Origin: Nitrosomonadales bacterium
GTDB taxonomy: Bacteria; Pseudomonadota; Gammaproteobacteria; Burkholderiales; Nitrosomonadaceae
Direction: 5' to 3'
Assembly: GCA_004525885.1 (NCBI GenBank)
Contig: SPBV01000086.1
Span: 1-7,513, forward strand
DNA length: 7,513 bases
Both the position numbers and the translations under genes were made by a program. Below the pieces are notes generated by a model, which saw only the letters and a program-made list of their open reading frames with translations, did no database searches and had not been told where the DNA came from. The first letter of the stretch is position 1. The number at the start of each line of letters is the position of its first letter. Positions 6,667 to 7,513 of the stretch are shown piece by piece.

Positions 6667-7513
6667 TTAATCGCAGTTTTTATAATCACGCTCCTCACAC
6701 TCCTTGGTCATCTTTTGTGCTCGTGTAATTTGTGTAGGTGTCATCTTTTTGGAAATTGAAACTCTCCATTTTTCTGCATTACTATCCCCTTTGTTTGCCG
6801 CTAGATTGAACCGCATATGTGCTCGAACATGGTCTTGTTCTACCCCTTGACCATTTGCATACATCCAACCAAGGGCATATTGCGCTGATGCTAACCCTTG
6901 CTCTGCTGCAAGTCGATACAATCTCGCCGCTTCTTCATGATTTTGGGTTACACCTTTGCCATCAAAATACATTAAGCCAAGGTTATATTGTGCAAGAGCA
7001 TTCCCCTGTTCTACTGCTAATCGATACCACTTTGCGGCCTCTTGGTAGTCCTGAGTTACACCTTGACCACTAGCACTTAGCAAGCCAAGATTGTTTTGTG
7101 CAAGCGCATACCCCTGTTCCGCTGCTAACTGATACCACTTAGCAGCTTCCGAATAGTCTCGATTTACACCTTGCCCATGCCTGAACAACAAACCAAGATT
7201 ATATTGACCATTGGCATTCCCCTGCTCTGCAGCTAGTCGATATAATTTTGCCGCTTCCTGGTAATCTTGCTCCACACCTTTACCACGCCTATATAGCAGA
7301 CCAAGGTTATTTTGCGCAAATGCATACGCCTGCTCTGCAGCCTGTCGATACCACTTTGCAGCCTCCTGATAGTCCTGGATCACGCCTTGCCCATCCTCAT
7401 ATAGCAAGCCAAGGTTGTTTTGTGCAATTGCCTTCCCTTGCATCGCTGCAAGGCGGTATAGCCTTGCAGCTTCCTGATGGTCTTGAGTTACACCTTGACC
7501 TAGTCTGTACAAA
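6667..7513 (-). CDS. Sel1-like repeat (SLR) protein, N-terminus outside the window
   Basis: The 281 visible residues are almost wholly Sel1-like repeats, a TPR-related solenoid of 36-residue helical hairpins used for protein-protein contacts. The consensus is A-Q-x-N-L-G-L-L-Y-x-x-G-x-G-V-x-Q-D, then EAAKWYRLAAEQG. One incomplete repeat is cut by the right edge. Six complete repeats follow at residues 30-245, and a 36-residue tail (246-281) contains the MTPTQITRAQKM segment often seen at the end of such proteins and ends CEERDYKNCD with two Cys. The true start and any signal peptide lie beyond the right edge; the first visible codon is TTG, read here as internal Leu. SLR proteins are often periplasmic or secreted scaffolds, but location and partner cannot be told here. 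It is transcribed toward the transporter with a 167-bp gap, so a functional link is possible but not shown. Confidence 0.93.
   Translation of the reverse strand, partial: LYRLGQGVTQDHQEAARLYRLAAMQGKAIAQNNLGLLYEDGQGVIQDYQEAAKWYRQAAEQAYAFAQNNLGLLYRRGKGVEQDYQEAAKLYRLAAEQGNANGQYNLGLLFRHGQGVNRDYSEAAKWYQLAAEQGYALAQNNLGLLSASGQGVTQDYQEAAKWYRLAVEQGNALAQYNLGLMYFDGKGVTQNHEEAARLYRLAAEQGLASAQYALGWMYANGQGVEQDHVRAHMRFNLAANKGDSNAEKWRVSISKKMTPTQITRAQKMTKECEERDYKNCD
6778..7425 (-). repeat. six tandem 108-bp coding repeats (Sel1 units)
   Basis: Units in reading order are 7318-7425, 7210-7317, 7102-7209, 6994-7101, 6886-6993 and 6778-6885. Each encodes 36 residues beginning AQNN, GQYN, AQYN or AQYA followed by LG. 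The first five stay close to consensus. The last (ALGWMYANGQGVEQDH, then VRAHMRFNLAANKG) has diverged like a capping repeat. The period is kept exactly in frame without insertions. These are protein repeats, not a mobile element or CRISPR. Confidence 0.93.

Noticed and set aside
6778..7425. Regular 108-bp repeats considered as a CRISPR-like or satellite array
   Set aside because: They form one continuous open frame of Sel1 repeats with an exact 36-codon period; there are no spacers.
5366..7513. Transporter plus Sel1 protein considered as a novel two-gene system
   Set aside because: Same strand only, with a 167-bp gap, a promoter-like spacer between them and no shared functional signal, so adjacency alone does not support a system.

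Overview
The window looks like a chromosomal segment of a fairly AT-rich proteobacterium. Betaproteobacteria, something near the Nitrosomonadales or Methylophilales, fit best. The reasons are the murA-hisG-hisD gene order, the short (HisZ-dependent) form of HisG, and RecG and MurA sequences that read as betaproteobacterial. This assignment rests on remembered gene order and protein character, not on a database search. Coding is dense, and I see no rRNA, tRNA, CRISPR array, insertion sequence or phage gene.

Left part, minus strand: the N-terminal two thirds of recG (branch-migration helicase) runs off the left edge. Immediately upstream of it, and probably in the same operon, lies ridA (reactive enamine/imine deaminase); only 2 bp separate the ridA stop from the proposed GTG start of recG. 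A 212-bp divergent spacer at 1752-1963 separates ridA from the next block.

Middle, plus strand: murA (first committed step of peptidoglycan synthesis) is followed by hisG and hisD (first and last steps of histidine synthesis). hisG and hisD overlap in an ATGA. murA has no visible Shine-Dalgarno sequence but has a TATAAT so close to its ATG that a leaderless mRNA is possible. A good RNA hairpin sits between murA and hisG. No further his gene follows hisD.

Right part, minus strand: a ten-helix EamA/DMT-type transporter converges on hisD. It carries an 80-residue histidine-rich tail built from a diverged tandem duplication of a 26-residue unit. Its ATG is immediately preceded by an in-frame TGA that ends a 9-codon mini-ORF with a good Shine-Dalgarno sequence. 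Upstream of that is an AT-rich spacer with a 7-4-7 dyad. The window ends inside a Sel1-repeat protein (six complete 36-residue repeats plus a partial one).

Most of the window is ordinary housekeeping DNA. The parts that deserve a second look are the transporter (duplicated His tail, mini-ORF, upstream dyad) and, less so, the leader architecture of murA and hisG. I see no convincing multi-gene novel system.
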